From Balaenoptera acutorostrata (taxonomy: Eukaryota; Chordata; Mammalia; Artiodactyla; Balaenopteridae), in NCBI RefSeq assembly GCF_949987535.1, contig NC_080081.1, positions 36,000,428 through 36,064,427 on the forward strand: a stretch of DNA of 64,000 nucleotides. The letters are read 5' to 3'. This document shows, one piece after another, positions 50,238 to 62,160 of the stretch. Both the position numbers and the translations under genes were made by a program. The first letter of the stretch is position 1, and each line of letters begins with the position of its first letter. The notes beneath the pieces are model-generated. The model worked only from the letters and a program-made list of their open reading frames with translations, had not been told where the DNA came from and did not search any database.

Positions 50238-52000
50238 TATATATATTTTTAAAAAATTTATTGGAGTATAGTTGATTTACAATGTTGTGTTAGTTTCAGG
50301 TGTACAGAAAAGTGAATCAATTATACATATACATCTATCCACTCTTTTTTAGATTCTTTTTCCATAAAGGCCATTACAGAGTATTGAATTGGGCTCCCTG
50401 GGCTGTTTAGTTATGTATTATACATATAGTAGTGTGTATATGTCCATCCCAATCTTCCAATTTTATCCCTCCCCGCCCTTACACTCTGGTAACCATAAGT
50501 TTGTTTCCTATATCTGTAACTCTATTTCTGTTTGGTAGATAAGTTCATTTGTACCCTTTTTTTAGATTCCACATATAAGTGATATCATACGATATTTGTC
50601 TTTCTCTGTCTGACTTACTTCACTTAGCATTGCAATATCTAGGTCCAACCATGCTTCTGCAAATGGCATTATTTTGTTCTTTTTTATGGCTGAGTAATAT
50701 TCCATTGTATATATATACCAATCTTCTTTATCCATTCCTCTGTTGATGGACATTTAGGTTACTTCCATGTTCTGGCTATTGTATATAGTGCTGCAATGAA
50801 CATTGGATGCATGTATCTTTTCAAATTATGGTTTTCTCCAGATATATGCCCTGGACTGGGATTACTGGGTCATATGGCAGCTCTATTTTTAGTTTCTTAA
50901 GGAACCTCCGTACTCTTCTCCATAGTGGCTGTACCAATTTACATTCACACCAACACTGGAGAGTTCCCTTTTCTCCACACCTTCTCCCACATTTATTGTT
51001 TATGGATTTTTTGATGATGGCCACTCTGACTGGTGTGAGGTGATACTTCATTGTAGTTTTGATTTGCATTTCTCTAATAATTAGTGATATTGAGCATCTT
51101 TTCATGTGCTTTTTAGACATCTGTATTTCTTCTTTGGAGAAATGTCTATTTAGATCTTTGACCCATTGTTTGATTGGGTTGTTTGTTTTTTTTGATATTG
51201 AGCTGCGTGAGCTGTTTGTATATTTTGGAGAATTATCCCTTGTCAGTTGCTTTGTTTGCAAATATTTTCTCCCATTCTGAGGGTTGTCTTTTTGTTTTGT
51301 TTATGGTTTCCTTTGCTGTGTAAAAACTTTTATGTTTAATTAGCCCCCATTTGTTTATTTTTGTTTTTATTTTTGTTACTCTAGGAGGTGGATTGAAAAA
51401 GATCTTGCTGTGATTTATGTCAAAGAGTGTTCTGCCTATGTTTTCCTCTAAGAGTTTTATAGTATCTGGCCTTACATTTCGGTCTTTAATCCATTTTGAG
51501 TTTATTTTTGAGTATGGTGTTAGAGAGTGTTCTAATTTCATTTGTTTACATGTAGCTGTCCAGTTTTCCCAGCACCACTTACTGAAGAGACTGTCTTTTC
51601 TCCATTGTATATTGTTGCTTTCTTGTCGAAGACAAGGTGACCATATGTCCGTGGGTTTATCTCTGTACTTTCTATCCTGTTCCATTGGTCTATATTTCTG
51701 TTTTTGTGCCAGTATCATGCTGTTTTGATTACTGTAGTTTTGTAGTATAGACTGATGTCATGGAGCCTGAGTCCTCCAGCTCCATTTTTCTTTCTCAAGA
51801 TTGCTTTGGCTATTCGTGGTCTTTTGTGTTTCCATACAAATTGTGAATTTTTTGTTCTAATTCTGTTGAAAAATGCCATTGGTAATTTGATAGGAATTGC
51901 ACTAAATCTGTAGATTGCTTTGGGTAGTATATTCATTTTCATGATATTGATTATTCTAATCTAAGAACATGGTATATCTCTCCATCTGTTTGTGTCATCT
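50238..52000 (-). mobile_element. 5'-truncated L1, about 1.76 kb
   Basis: A minus-strand L1 running from the 3' tail (T-rich at 50238-50265) through the 3' UTR into ORF2. It stops at 'tgtgtcatct' (52000), in the same ORF2 place as 9600-9613 of the complete L1. A 10-bp TSD, ATATGTTATA, flanks it exactly. Unlike the complete L1, its 3' UTR lacks the long C-run block. That suggests another subfamily. Confidence 0.9.
50562..51942 (-). pseudogene. L1 ORF2 C-terminal part, broken
   Basis: Four open pieces in shifting frames: 51942-51715 (RT end, with '[20 protein letters not shown]' and '[15 protein letters not shown]'), 51718-51233 ('[10 protein letters not shown]' and '[16 protein letters not shown]'), 51261-50821 ('[20 protein letters not shown]' and '[16 protein letters not shown]') and 50753-50562 ('DKEDWYIYTMEYYSAIKKN'). 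It covers roughly the last 450 residues of ORF2p; the endonuclease and the RT active site are absent through truncation. Confidence 0.88.
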
Positions 52001-52010
52001 ATATGTTATA
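52001..52010. repeat. Right TSD of truncated L1
   Basis: ATATGTTATA, partner of 50228-50237, exactly at the L1 truncation point. Confidence 0.75.
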
Positions 52011-53035
52011 ATAAAATATGTCCACACATAATTCAGTTAATCAATATTTTCCAAATGACCAATAAATGATGTTACAAAATCATGTGTGAATAAAATTTCT
52101 ATTCAAACTGCAAGATAGACCAATAGACTTTAATGTAGCAGAGTATCAAACAAATTAATAGGGTTTCAGATAATACCTCACAACTAAACTTTAAGAAATT
52201 TCCACTTGTTGAGTTTGAACACAGTATCAAAGAATATCTCCAGTCATCAGAAAAGGATAATGGCACAGTTATAGCGGTACATCATTTCAATCTATCTTCA
52301 AGAAAAGAAGAACAGTGGGAAGTGTAGAGGAGCCTTCAGATGCTACATCTCTGAGATTCACTGCAACAAGTAGGCTTAAGCATTGCTCTGTGCCAGCTGC
52401 TTCCCATCAATGACTGAGCAGTGTGCAGTGTGAGTACCAAAGCTGGACCATTTCTGTCTGTGGTGGAACTCCACTAGTTGTCAGTCTTTATTCTGCTGCT
52501 CCTCATTTGTTTAGCCAAGATTCTTAAAAGTTACACTGACATCTGAGATCTTCCTCCCAGATCCTTCTTCCTTCCCTTTCTCCTTTCTTGGCTGTCAGAT
52601 CAGCATCATGGTCTGCAAGTTCTCCCTGGCTAATCTTGCTCTCTTTCTTTTTTATCTTTCACAGACATCTCCTTTAATATATATCTTGCATTTCTATATT
52701 TGCATCTCCTGCCTGAGGATATTTTCAGGTACACAATTGAAATGCATGTCCATTTCCAACTAAATATGTATGTAGGGTGGATTTTCTTCATGGATGCCAA
52801 CCAAACTTACATAACACAATAGACTGAACGTAAGCAAATATGAAAATCCAGCTCTCTTTATTAAGCCAGATATTGAAAGATTTGCAAAAGCATAAGATAA
52901 TACCACTCTTGTAACAAATTTATGGAAATAGAGATAATTTTCATAAAAATATGTTATATTAATGCATAATGAATTTTTGCTGTTTTAAGATTGATTAATG
53001 TATATTTTAAAATATTTAAATCAAGTGTATATTTG
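52011..53035. other. Intergenic DNA, no gene seen
   Basis: No family recognised; no coding ORF. Confidence 0.45.
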
Positions 53036-53533
53036 TTCTCTATTGATGCTATAACAAATTACCACAAGTTTAGTTGTTCAAAACAACATAAATTTATTAT
53101 TTTATAGTTCTGGATGTCGGAAGTCTGAAATGGCTCTTAGTGGATTAAAATCAAGGGTTCCCCATAGCTGTGTCCCTTCTGGAGACTCTAGGTGAGAATT
53201 CACTTCTTTGCCTTTTCTAGATTTTAGAGGCTGACCATATTCCTTGGCTCTTGTTCCCTTTTTAGCAATTACATCACTCCTACCTCTGCTTCAGTCATCA
53301 CATCTTCTTCTCAGACTCATACTTTGGTTTTTTTTCCTCCCTCTTCCATCTTTTAAGGACCCTTGTGCTTATGTTGAGCCTACCCAGATGATATGGGACA
53401 ATCTCACTTTCTCAAAATCCTAAATTTAATCACATTTCGAAGTCCTTTTTGCCATGTAATGAAACAAATTTACACTTTCCAGAAATTAAGGCATGAACAT
53501 CTTTGGAGAGGGTGTACTATTCTGCCTAACACA
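53036..53533 (+). repeat. LTR-like element, nearly complete
   Basis: 'tgttctctattgatgctata', 'acaaattaccacaagtttag', 'tttatagttctggatgtcgg', 'ccttttctagattttagagg' and the end 'gtactattctgcctaacaca' follow a familiar class III ERV LTR (MLT2-like) from start to end. I am sure of the repeat group, less of the name. Its relatives lie at 39815 and 63228. Confidence 0.65.
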
Positions 53534-55250
53534 GTGCAGGAAGAAAAGGGTTTGAGGTAAGAAGTTACGACATGGGCTGGAAAACCATATTATTCATGGA
53601 GTAAGTATGGAGAAGAGTGCCAAATGTCAACATTGCAATTGTTTTTAGGGCTAAACACATTTTTTGGTAGCCAGTTGTAAATGCTCAAGCAAAGAAATAA
53701 TATCAAATTATCATTCTTTTAGAGCTGGAAGACAGGATTCTTAATCTATTCATTGCATTTTAAAAAGTCATTTCTCACACTAACCATTTATCTCCTGAAA
53801 AATTATGTCATATTAATGCATTGAGTCACTTAGGAAAATATTCTTATTTTTCCCCTTTAGAATTAAAGTAAAAATTCTCCTCTAACTGTAAATGCTGTGG
53901 AAACTGAAAAAATCCATTTTTTTAACTACAAAGGAATTTAATAGATTTTTCTCACTTTTGACTCTTGAAGAAAAAAATATTTGCCCTGGGGACTGGGGGA
54001 GACAGGACTGACATAGGGAGATAAGAATGATGATGAGGAAGGCTTGTCATTTGCCAATGGTCATTTATCAGTATCCAAAATATCTTGAGCTGAAGTTAGG
54101 CTATTGCTTGACTTATTTCTTCAAGTATGTGTCCAACCATGAATCACTTTTAGTTTGACCTGAAAGTCACTAAAAATATTATTGTATGTGCCCACATGCC
54201 ATGTCAGAAATAACACTGTCATATGAAGGAGTTTTACTTGAGGATACGAAATTATGTAGCTCTGTAGCCATCGACAAATCACTCAGCTTCTTTAAGTCTT
54301 AAGTTTCTCCATGTATGATAACAGTTGTTTCCCTCTGTCCTTTCAGGATTGTTTGATTGACCTATGTCATCATTTATGTGAAAGTGTTTTTACCTTTTTT
54401 TAAAACCATTAATGACATTGCTATTAATCAGGAAGCTTCTATGCATTAACTTTTCCTACCCTCTCTATGAATATTATTGTACTAATATCTCAAAAACCAA
54501 TTATGTTATTTACTATGAAAGGCAATGGGCGATATTATTTCAGTAGGTACTGGGCCAGAATTGTAAATGAATCATTTTTATAAATCAGATTTTAGTCACA
54601 TTCCATAGGCTTTCAATTACTTTAAAAGACAAAATTATTTTCTTTTAAAAAATTATTTTCAAATTATTTCCAGGTGTTTTTCCAAAGACTAAAGTAAAAT
54701 TTCAAAGTTAACTGTGTTGAGAAGATATTGTGTTATTAAGTAGCATGTATAATATATTCAATTTAAGTGCAACTCATGTAAAGATTTTGTTTAAATATTT
54801 TAGTTATAAAAATAAGTTCAGTTCATAGCTTTAGAATTGTAAACATCCAGATTAGCAGATTGGAATTCTTCTTTAATAGTGATGAACTAACTTTATAGAG
54901 TATTTTCTTTAAGTATGCATTTAATAAATAAATAAAATCACCCAAAATAGATTATTGTAAAAAAAAAAGTCTTAAATATAAATATATATGTGTAAGATAT
55001 ACATGAAGCTGATCTTCTGAATATGTAGAGTCACTTGTCTTGTATCTCATAGGAAATAAAAAGTAACCTATAAGAAGGGGTTATTAGATTCTGTACATGT
55101 GAGTTATATCAAGTACTATATATTATCTCCAAAAGTATATTTAGAGGGGAAACTAGAAATTCACTTCTGATTAATACCTTCCATAATATATTCATTTTTT
55201 CAAATAAGACATGATTTGTTTATGATTATATGGCAGAATATTTCAAGAAG
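53534..55250. other. Intergenic DNA with a MIR
   Basis: A probable MIR lies at about 54245-54420 ('gccatcgacaaatcactcag', 'cttctttaagtcttaagttt'). Otherwise nothing recognised. Confidence 0.45.
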
Positions 55251-55333
55251 CAAATATTGACAACATGCTAGGTTTATGAATTTTGACAACAAATTTACAA
55301 ATATTGACAACATGCTAGGTTTATGAATTTTGA
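55251..55333. repeat. Tandem duplication, 47-bp period
   Basis: 'caaatattgacaacatgcta' plus 'ggtttatgaattttga' occurs at 55251-55286 and again at 55298-55333 without a mismatch. Recent. Confidence 0.93.
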
Positions 55334-55661
55334 ATCTTTATTTTGAGGATCATGAAAAACCTAATTAATTTAAATTGCTGAATGAAATGTATGAAATACA
55401 CACATATAAACATATGCATACTTTCTTATATTTAATTATAAAATTCAAAACATGTTAATTCCAATTTTTGGACTCAACCAAGTGATCGTTATCTATACTA
55501 TCCCATACAACCTACCATCTTTTCCATACCAGTCATTTCCCAGGGCACGGCCAAGCAGAGATGATCTCTTTGTGAGGAAAGCCACACTTATTAACCAAAC
55601 TGCCTTTCTAAGGTATAGCACAGGAGGGGGTGAGAGAAGCATAATCAGAAACCTTTCAAGT

Positions 55662-55925
55662 TGATTTTTTATTGTGGTAAAATATACAGAACATATTTAC
55701 CATTTTAATACGTTTTAAGTGTACAATTCAGTTTAGTGGCATAAGTGCATTCACTAGTGCTATCAATTCATTGCTGTGCAGCTGTCACCACTATCCATAT
55801 TCAGAACTTTTCATCATCTCAGACTGAAACTCTGTACCCATTAAACAATAATGCCCTGTTAAACCATTGCTCCCATCCCCTGGCAACTTCTATTTTATTT
55901 TCCAGCTCTGTAAATTTGATTTAAT
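55662..55925 (-). mobile_element. L1 3' UTR fragment (old L1M type)
   Basis: 'attgtggtaaaatatacaga', 'gtgtacaattcagtttagtg', 'gctgtcaccactatccatat' and 'gaaactctgtacccattaaa' are the standard reverse-complement reading of an old L1 3' UTR. Truncated at 55925. Confidence 0.75.
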
Positions 55926-56149
55926 TTTTTTAAAGGTCATTTCAAATGAAAAATACCAGGTGCCTAAGGATGGGCGGAAGCATGGAGTATCCATCAAATA
56001 TCTTGATTACCAGTCCAAAGCTCTCTAGTGTTTGCAATAAAATAATCTCTTTGCCAGACTGTAGACGGTATAGAAAGGTGAATACATAACACAGATTAGT
56101 TTCAGGTGCCATAATGATGCTTTAAGATAAACTGATTAGACTGGGCTAC
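55926..56149. other. Short intergenic stretch
   Basis: Nothing recognised. Confidence 0.35.
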
Positions 56150-56690
56150 TAACAGCTGTGTTAGGCAGAAATCTAAAATGACGTTCAAGATTTACTACAC
56201 TGTCCCTCTTCTGCATAATTCCTAGTACTGAAAATAGTGTTTTGTTTCAAGGTTATGTTATGTCGTCTACAATTCAACTTAAAATAGGAATATTTTCTAG
56301 TTGAGACTGACCTAATCACATGATCCCTTGAAAAGCAGAGTCTTCTCTGACTGGTGGCAAAAGAGGAAGTCAGAGATTCAAAGTATGAGAACTGAGTCTA
56401 CATGCCATTGCTGGCTTGAAGTTGGAAGGGACCATGAATCAAGGAATGTAGGTGGCTTCTAGGAGCTGAGAGTGGCCTCCCACTGACAGATAGCAAGGAA
56501 ACAGGGACCTCAGTCTTCCAACCTCAAGGAAGGGATATACCAAGAATGCAATTGGAAGTGAATTTTCTTCCAGAATTCATCTTGTCCAACACCTTGATTT
56601 TGGCCTTGGAAAAATACCCTGAGTAAAGAATCCTGCCAATTAAGCCAGACTTATAACCTATAGAACTTTGAACAAATCAGTGAGTACACT
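56150..56690 (+). repeat. Old interspersed repeat, family not named
   Basis: Phrases such as 'actgacctaatcacatgatc', 'gagctgagagtggcctccca' and 'ccaacaccttgattttggcc' belong to a widespread mammalian repeat I recognise but cannot name with certainty (LTR-like). It abuts the ERV pol remnant. Confidence 0.5.
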
Positions 56691-56694
56691 TTTT

Positions 56695-58740
56695 TATTTG
56701 TGATAATTTATTAGACAGCAACAAGAAAGAAATACAATAGCATAGCCTGAAAAAGTGTCACAAGTGGTGAGGCGCTATTAGAAGCCCCAGGAGGGGGTCA
56801 AAAGTCTGATGTAGTCAGTTTGCCAGGGAAGGGAAGGGGCTACATCTAATTTAATGTGGTTTCCTTCATAGTGAGGCAAACAGGCCAACCTTTTCAGGAG
56901 TCACAATTTTGCATGCAGTGGTGGCTTCTGTATCACAGCATGTAGTCCTTTACTGGGTGTCTTGCATTGCCATGTTTAGATCAGTAAGCATCCAAGTGTC
57001 AATGGTCATGACCGAATCACTCTAGATTTGAAAAGCTCATGATTTCAGTTAGTCTCCTCAAAGGATGGGCCTTTGCCATGGGCATCTATATGAGTGATCC
57101 AGACTGTGCAATCAATAGCCTCAATATCATTTAACAGTTTGTGGCCTCAAAGAGGCTATCTTTAATCTTCCAATCCATAGTATCTAAAGTGGCAGACCAG
57201 TCAGCTAGACCATCGGTAATTGTCCAAGAGTCAGTGAAAATATAACATAATTTATCAATGGTAGCATTGGCCAGAGCTATGAGAATTCCCTTTATTTCTG
57301 ACTGGTGACCAGAATAACGATGCCTGATTTTAGTTTTACATGGTTGACACCCAGGTTGAACAATAGTAGAATCACAATAGCCACTACTGAGTTTTAACTT
57401 TGCCAAACCAGCAGTGAATCAGGGCCAGGTATTTAGGAAAACCCATCAGTCAAGACCTATCAAGAGCCCAGTGCCTTTGCTTCAGGTGGTGGAATGCGAC
57501 ATAAGATTTTCCTCAAAAGGATAGCTGCCACTCCATCATGCAAAATTGAGATGGCACTAGGACTAGGCCATTTGCACTCTTGAATTTTCATTTGACAGGT
57601 GAGCTTGGTTGGGCCCTTCTCATCTTATTAGCCTTTAGTCAGAGTCAACCCATCTCAAAATACTGATATCAGACCAGAGAGTCACAAGGATCTTCATGGG
57701 TCAAACTTTCAGTTTTATTGAGAGATCAGAGGCAGGCCAGTAACTGCTTTACAAAAGGGATTTGCCTGATGGCTCTGCGAGAGAAGCAATGTGTACGAAA
57801 CCCCAAGGGATGCCTCTGGGAGGAGGTGGCCTACTGTTGCCAGAGGCTCCAATCAGCAGCATAGATCGCAGGGGGCACTAGGGTTACCTTTGGGGTGGGG
57901 CCCCAAAAGTAAAGAGAGAGCCACAGCTGAAGTCAGCTTCCACCACAGCTGGTTGATTCAGGCCCTAAGCAAAAAACTCTGATTTCTGGGTAATCCGTAT
58001 GAAGGTCCAAGTAAAATGCCTAAGTGAAGTACACACTGTCTCTAATACTCAAAGGATTCATATGGTGCTTATCCTCCTTTTGGTGGTAGATGGCCAGTGA
58101 TGTAACAGAGGAATTTTCACATATTCAAACACCTGTGCTTGGTGAGCAGGAACTTGATTTGTGTCAGGGTTTATCAAGCACCTCTTTTGTTGAAGATATG
58201 GTAATACTACATTCAGAACTGAGACTGAGGCTTCCGACTTGGCCGCCAACTGGACCTAGTCTATGTAGTAAAAGCTTTGGACTCAGAGAGTATGGGCTTT
58301 TGTGTCATACTGTGACCCCTCAGTAGGGGCAAATGCCAGGGAAGTTTAAGCATCCCTAGGGGAACATGGCAGATGTACACCGGAGGCCTTTTCAAATGAA
58401 TGTGAAATAGTGTTGTTTCTTAAGTGTCAGTGGAATAGAATAAAAGGGTATTGGCAATGTCTACAGCAGCATATCATGAGTCATCAATCCTGGCAATAGA
58501 TTCCACTGTAGTCACTTTGCCTGGAAGAGCTGGGGCTACAGGAGCCAACACTGATGATGTTCCACTCTGGAAATCTCCAGCTCTTGTTACCCTTTCCCTT
58601 GGCCATGCAGGGCTGCTATATTGAGATAGTGCATCTTTCAATACTCCTGCTGTCTTTAATTCCTTAATCAAGATTGTGATTTTCCTTTCAACTCCTGGGA
58701 TTATACATTGTTTTTGTTGGACCACATGGGAACGGACAAG
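56695..58740 (-). pseudogene. ERV pol remnant: RT, RNase H, integrase
   Basis: Read right to left, domains lie in retroviral order. RT: an opening with 'IIPGVERKITILIKELKTAG' and 'SQYSSPAWP' (58746-58474), then motif A 'AVDIAN' near 58440, then a YYID at 58270-58259 whose next codon is TAG (58258-58256), so the fourth residue of the catalytic box is a stop. A connection region follows. RNase H is the 91-codon frame 57406-57131 with 'FTDSW' and 'ADWSATLDTMDW'. Then come 'HIDAHGKGP' near 57095 and an integrase-core part with 'DTFSGYAI' near 56745. Many frameshifts and stops; not functional. The wording suggests ERV-L-like rather than class II, but this is inference. An L1 tail (58751-59397) cut into it. 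Confidence 0.75.
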
Positions 58741-58750
58741 AATCACTCTC
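58741..58750. repeat. Left TSD of plus-strand L1 tail
   Basis: AATCACTCTC, repeated exactly at 59398-59407. Confidence 0.88.
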
Positions 58751-59397
58751 CAAAAACCATAATTTAAAAGGAGTCATGTGCCACAATGTTCATTGCAGTT
58801 CTATTTACAATAGCCAGGACATGGAAGCAACCTAAGTGTCCATCGACAGATGAACAGATAAAGAAGGTGTGGCACATATATACAATGGAATATTACTCAG
58901 CCATAAAAAGAAACGAAATGGAGTTATTTGTAGTGAGGTGGATGGACTTAGAGTCTGTCATACAGAGTGAAGTAAGTCAGAAAGAGAAAAACAAATACCA
59001 TATGCTAACACATATATATGGAATCTAAAAAAAAAAAAAAAAAGGTTCTGAAGAACCTAGGGGCAGGACAGGAATAAAGACACAGACATAGAGAATGGAA
59101 TTGAGGACACGGGGAGTGGGAAGGGTAAGCTGGGATGAAGTGAGAGAGTGGCATGGACATATATACACTACCAAATGTAGAATAGATAGCTAGTGGGAAG
59201 CAGCTGCATGGCACAGGGAGAGCAGCTTGGTGCTTTGTGACCACCTAGAGAGGTGAGATAGGGAGGGTGGGAGGGAGAGGCAAGAGGGAAGAGATATGGG
59301 GATGTATGTATATGTATAGTTGATTCACTTTGTTATAAAGCAGAAACTAACACACCATTGTAAAGCAATTACACTCCAATAAAGATGTTTAAAAAAA
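58751..59397 (+). mobile_element. 5'-truncated L1 3' end inside ERV pol
   Basis: 647 bp: the last 80 or so codons of ORF2 ('[20 protein letters not shown]' at 58786, '[18 protein letters not shown]', ending 'THIYGI'), a poly(A) slip at 59028-59043, a G-rich 3' UTR ('gggagggtgggagggag' at about 59261) and a final A-rich tail. The exact 10-bp TSD AATCACTCTC proves a single insertion. It is the young-type L1, like 7766-14823 but in the opposite orientation. Confidence 0.93.
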
Positions 59398-59407
59398 AAT
59401 CACTCTC
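59398..59407. repeat. Right TSD of plus-strand L1 tail
   Basis: AATCACTCTC directly after the A tail; partner of 58741-58750. Confidence 0.88.
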
Positions 59408-60120
59408 AGCAGTCCTTAAATGGGAGAATCTCCTTTGACACTTTACGAGCACTTAAAGGGCAAGTAGGTAAAAAACATGAATGTCAGTTATACATTTCAC
59501 ATCAACAGTACATTGATTTGGCACTGGCAGAGTCCCTTTTGGTTCATAAACCATATAAGTTGAATTTGTGTGTGTGCATGTGTGTGTGTTCAGGCACATG
59601 TGTGTTTCCTTCTACAGGAACACAAAGCAGTCTAACCCTCCTCCCAAGGGGAGTGCAGAGCAATCAGGAATGCAGGGGAATCTAGCCTGTGAGGGATGAT
59701 CAAGGAAGTTTTTATCTTTTGGTTTTTTGCTTCAGAGACAGCCTTGCCTCCTCTGCTGTGTACCAGTTGGTTTCTGCCAGTAATCAGAAACTCAGAGTTC
59801 ATTTGCTCTCACCTCTGTTGCTTCCCGCTTTCAACTACTTCTGCACATGGCTCCTCATTAGCCACAGATACATTGCCTGCCAGCTGGGGAGTGGGGATTG
59901 CTGTCCCACTATCACAATAACTTCTCTTTAACTTCCCATCTAAGGAGAGTGTGCAAGATTCAGTGCACCAGTTTGGTGGCTTAATTTAATCTTAACTCTT
60001 ACTGCTTATCCTCTAAATATACACTTATTGGTACATCTAGGACAGTGGGAGCCCCTTACTTCCTCTGAGTCCTGTGGGATAAAAAAGGGTTTGGTTTGGT
60101 GTCTATTCTCGCTCCAGGTA
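59408..60120 (-). other. Possible upstream part of the ERV
   Basis: By position this should hold the start of pol, or protease/gag, of the interrupted ERV. I see no diagnostic motif. The plus-strand 80-codon frame at 59689 has no known domain. A (GT)n-like patch lies at 59568-59590. Confidence 0.3.
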
Positions 60121-60214
60121 AACGTCATGAGGAAACTCATATTGTAGCAGACATTTACTAAGACTTAGAATTGCAGATATTTAGAGCAATTTTTAGTGCC
60201 TCTGTATATATTTC

Positions 60215-60330
60215 AAAATCCACAGGTTTTGCTGATGGATTTGGATGTGAAATATGAAAGTGTAAAGTGAAAAATTACTCCAACTTTTGTTTTTGTCAGT
60301 TCTACTGTATGGATGGAGTTGATTTTTAAA
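60215..60330 (-). repeat. L2 LINE fragment
   Basis: 'tttgctgatggatttggatg' and the following 'attactccaacttttgtttt' are the reverse complement of an L2 coding part, as in 28385-29370. Confidence 0.5.
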
Positions 60331-60694
60331 AATTACAAAATATTATGAGATTTAATTTGTAAGCAGTTCATTCAAAATTAGAGTTTTAATAGACCTGGTT
60401 GATGAACAGAGAATGGTTTAAGGAATTTGAGGGAAATGTGTGATTATGAATATTAGCCATGGAACAAAAATGGACAAAGAGAGAAGTGAGAATTTGAAGA
60501 TGTTTAGCAATAGTGAAGAGGGAATAGAAACAATGGTTTGTATGTTCTAATAGAATTAAAGAATTGTAGGTGATGGCATACAAGAAGGAATTGTCTTGAC
60601 CTACAAGAGGTAAATTTATCAAAGTGGAATTGTTGAAGTTGTGACTACAGAGTGATTTCAGTAATAAAAATTACTAAGCCAAGTGTATTTAATT

Positions 60695-61265
60695 TTTGCT
60701 CTTACATAACACATTACCACAAATTTAATGACTTAAAACAACTTACATTTATCAATTGAGTTTCCACAGGTCAGGAGTCCGAGCATGGTCTAGCTGAGTC
60801 CTCTGCTCAGGGTCCCACAGTACTGCCATCAAGGTGGTGACTGGAGTCTAATCTCACCTAGAGGGTAAACTAGAGAATAATCCACTTCCAAGCTTATTCA
60901 AATTGTTTTGCAGAATCCATTTCCCTGTGGTTGTAAATCTAGGGGTCCTGTATTCTTACTGATTGTAGGCTGAAGACTTCCCTCATGTCATATGGTCCCT
61001 GTCATGTGGCCCTCACCAAGGGCAGTTCACAACATGGATGTTTGTTTCTTCAAGACTAGAAGGAAAATCTCTCATCATAATCTGCTAAGATAGAGTGTAA
61101 TAGAATGGAATGGAATCAATCATCTCATCCCCTTTGTTGTATTCTCTTGGGGAGAAGCAAGTCCAGGTTCCAACCTTAGTCAAGGGTAGAGGATGACACA
61201 CCATGGGTCCCCTTAGGATATGTTTGACACACAACATGTTCAGGATTGAGTTATTTATAACTGAC
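60695..61265 (+). repeat. LTR-like element (ERV-L type, uncertain name)
   Basis: 'cataacacattaccacaaat', 'gacttaaaacaacttacatt', 'caggtcaggagtccgagcat' and 'ctctcatcataatctgctaa' follow an old LTR related to the group at 38331. Orientation is plus, opposite to the pol remnant, so it is not simply that element's own LTR. Confidence 0.5.
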
Positions 61266-61584
61266 TAATGGTAGGCGAATGGGTGATAAAATATTTTTAG
61301 ACATTAACTTTGTGATTTTTTCCTTTGAACGCTATGAATAATATATTTTAATTTTGTTGTTCTTAAAGAAGCTCTCTATTCCACTTTCACTAACACAGTT
61401 GTGTGACATTCAATTATACCTTACCAAAACATGAAATTCTCAATCTATTAAATGGGTTTGATAGATATAACATTATTTTTTATTGTCCTATGAAAATATT
61501 TGGTGCAATGCCCACAAAACAATGAAAAATTCTTATCCAAAGAATTACAAGTAGAATGCTATAAAAATACATAAAATTATGAAT

Positions 61585-61882
61585 AAAAAAGTCATGTCCA
61601 AAGAAGACATGTAAATGGCCAACAGGCACATGAAAAGGTGATCACATAATTACTTATCAGGAATATACAAATCAAAACCACAATGAGATATCACCTCACA
61701 CCTGTTACAGTGGTTGTCATCAAAAGGACCAAGAGAAAACACATGTTAGTGAGGATGTGGAGAAAAGATAAACCTTGTGCACTGTTGGTGGGGATGTAAT
61801 GGTACAGTCAATATGGAAAACAGTATGAAGGTTCTTCAGAAAATTAAATATAGAACTACCATACGATTCAGCAACTCCACTA
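61585..61882 (+). mobile_element. L1 ORF2 fragment, old type
   Basis: 'ccaaagaagacatgtaaatg', 'gccaacaggcacatgaaaag', 'caaaaccacaatgagatatc', 'cacctcacacctgttacagt' and 'tgttggtggggatgtaatgg' are L1 ORF2 C-terminal coding sequence with many stops. No 3' tail; broken at both ends. Confidence 0.85.
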
Positions 61883-61974
61883 TCGACCAACTAAACAAAA
61901 TCAAACATTGACATACATCATACAGTGCTGAAAAATCATTGGTAACTGATTATTTAGCTGTCAAAATTGTTAGC

Positions 61975-62160
61975 TTATGCTATTTTAGAGATAAATAACT
62001 ATTAATAATAAATAATTATTAATAATTAATAAATTACTATTAACTATTTAGTGATAAATAATTATTGATAAATATAACAATTATTAATATAGCTATATTA
62101 ATATCTTAATAAATAATTGAAAATTATATATTATATATTTTATACATATATAAAAAGCTA
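61975..62160. repeat. A/T-only low complexity
   Basis: Long stretch of 'taataataaataattattaa'-type sequence with strong self-complementarity. Confidence 0.8.

Noticed and set aside
57131..57406. 91-codon ORF as a possible host gene
   Set aside because: Its FTDSW and following residues place it as RNase H of the decayed ERV pol.
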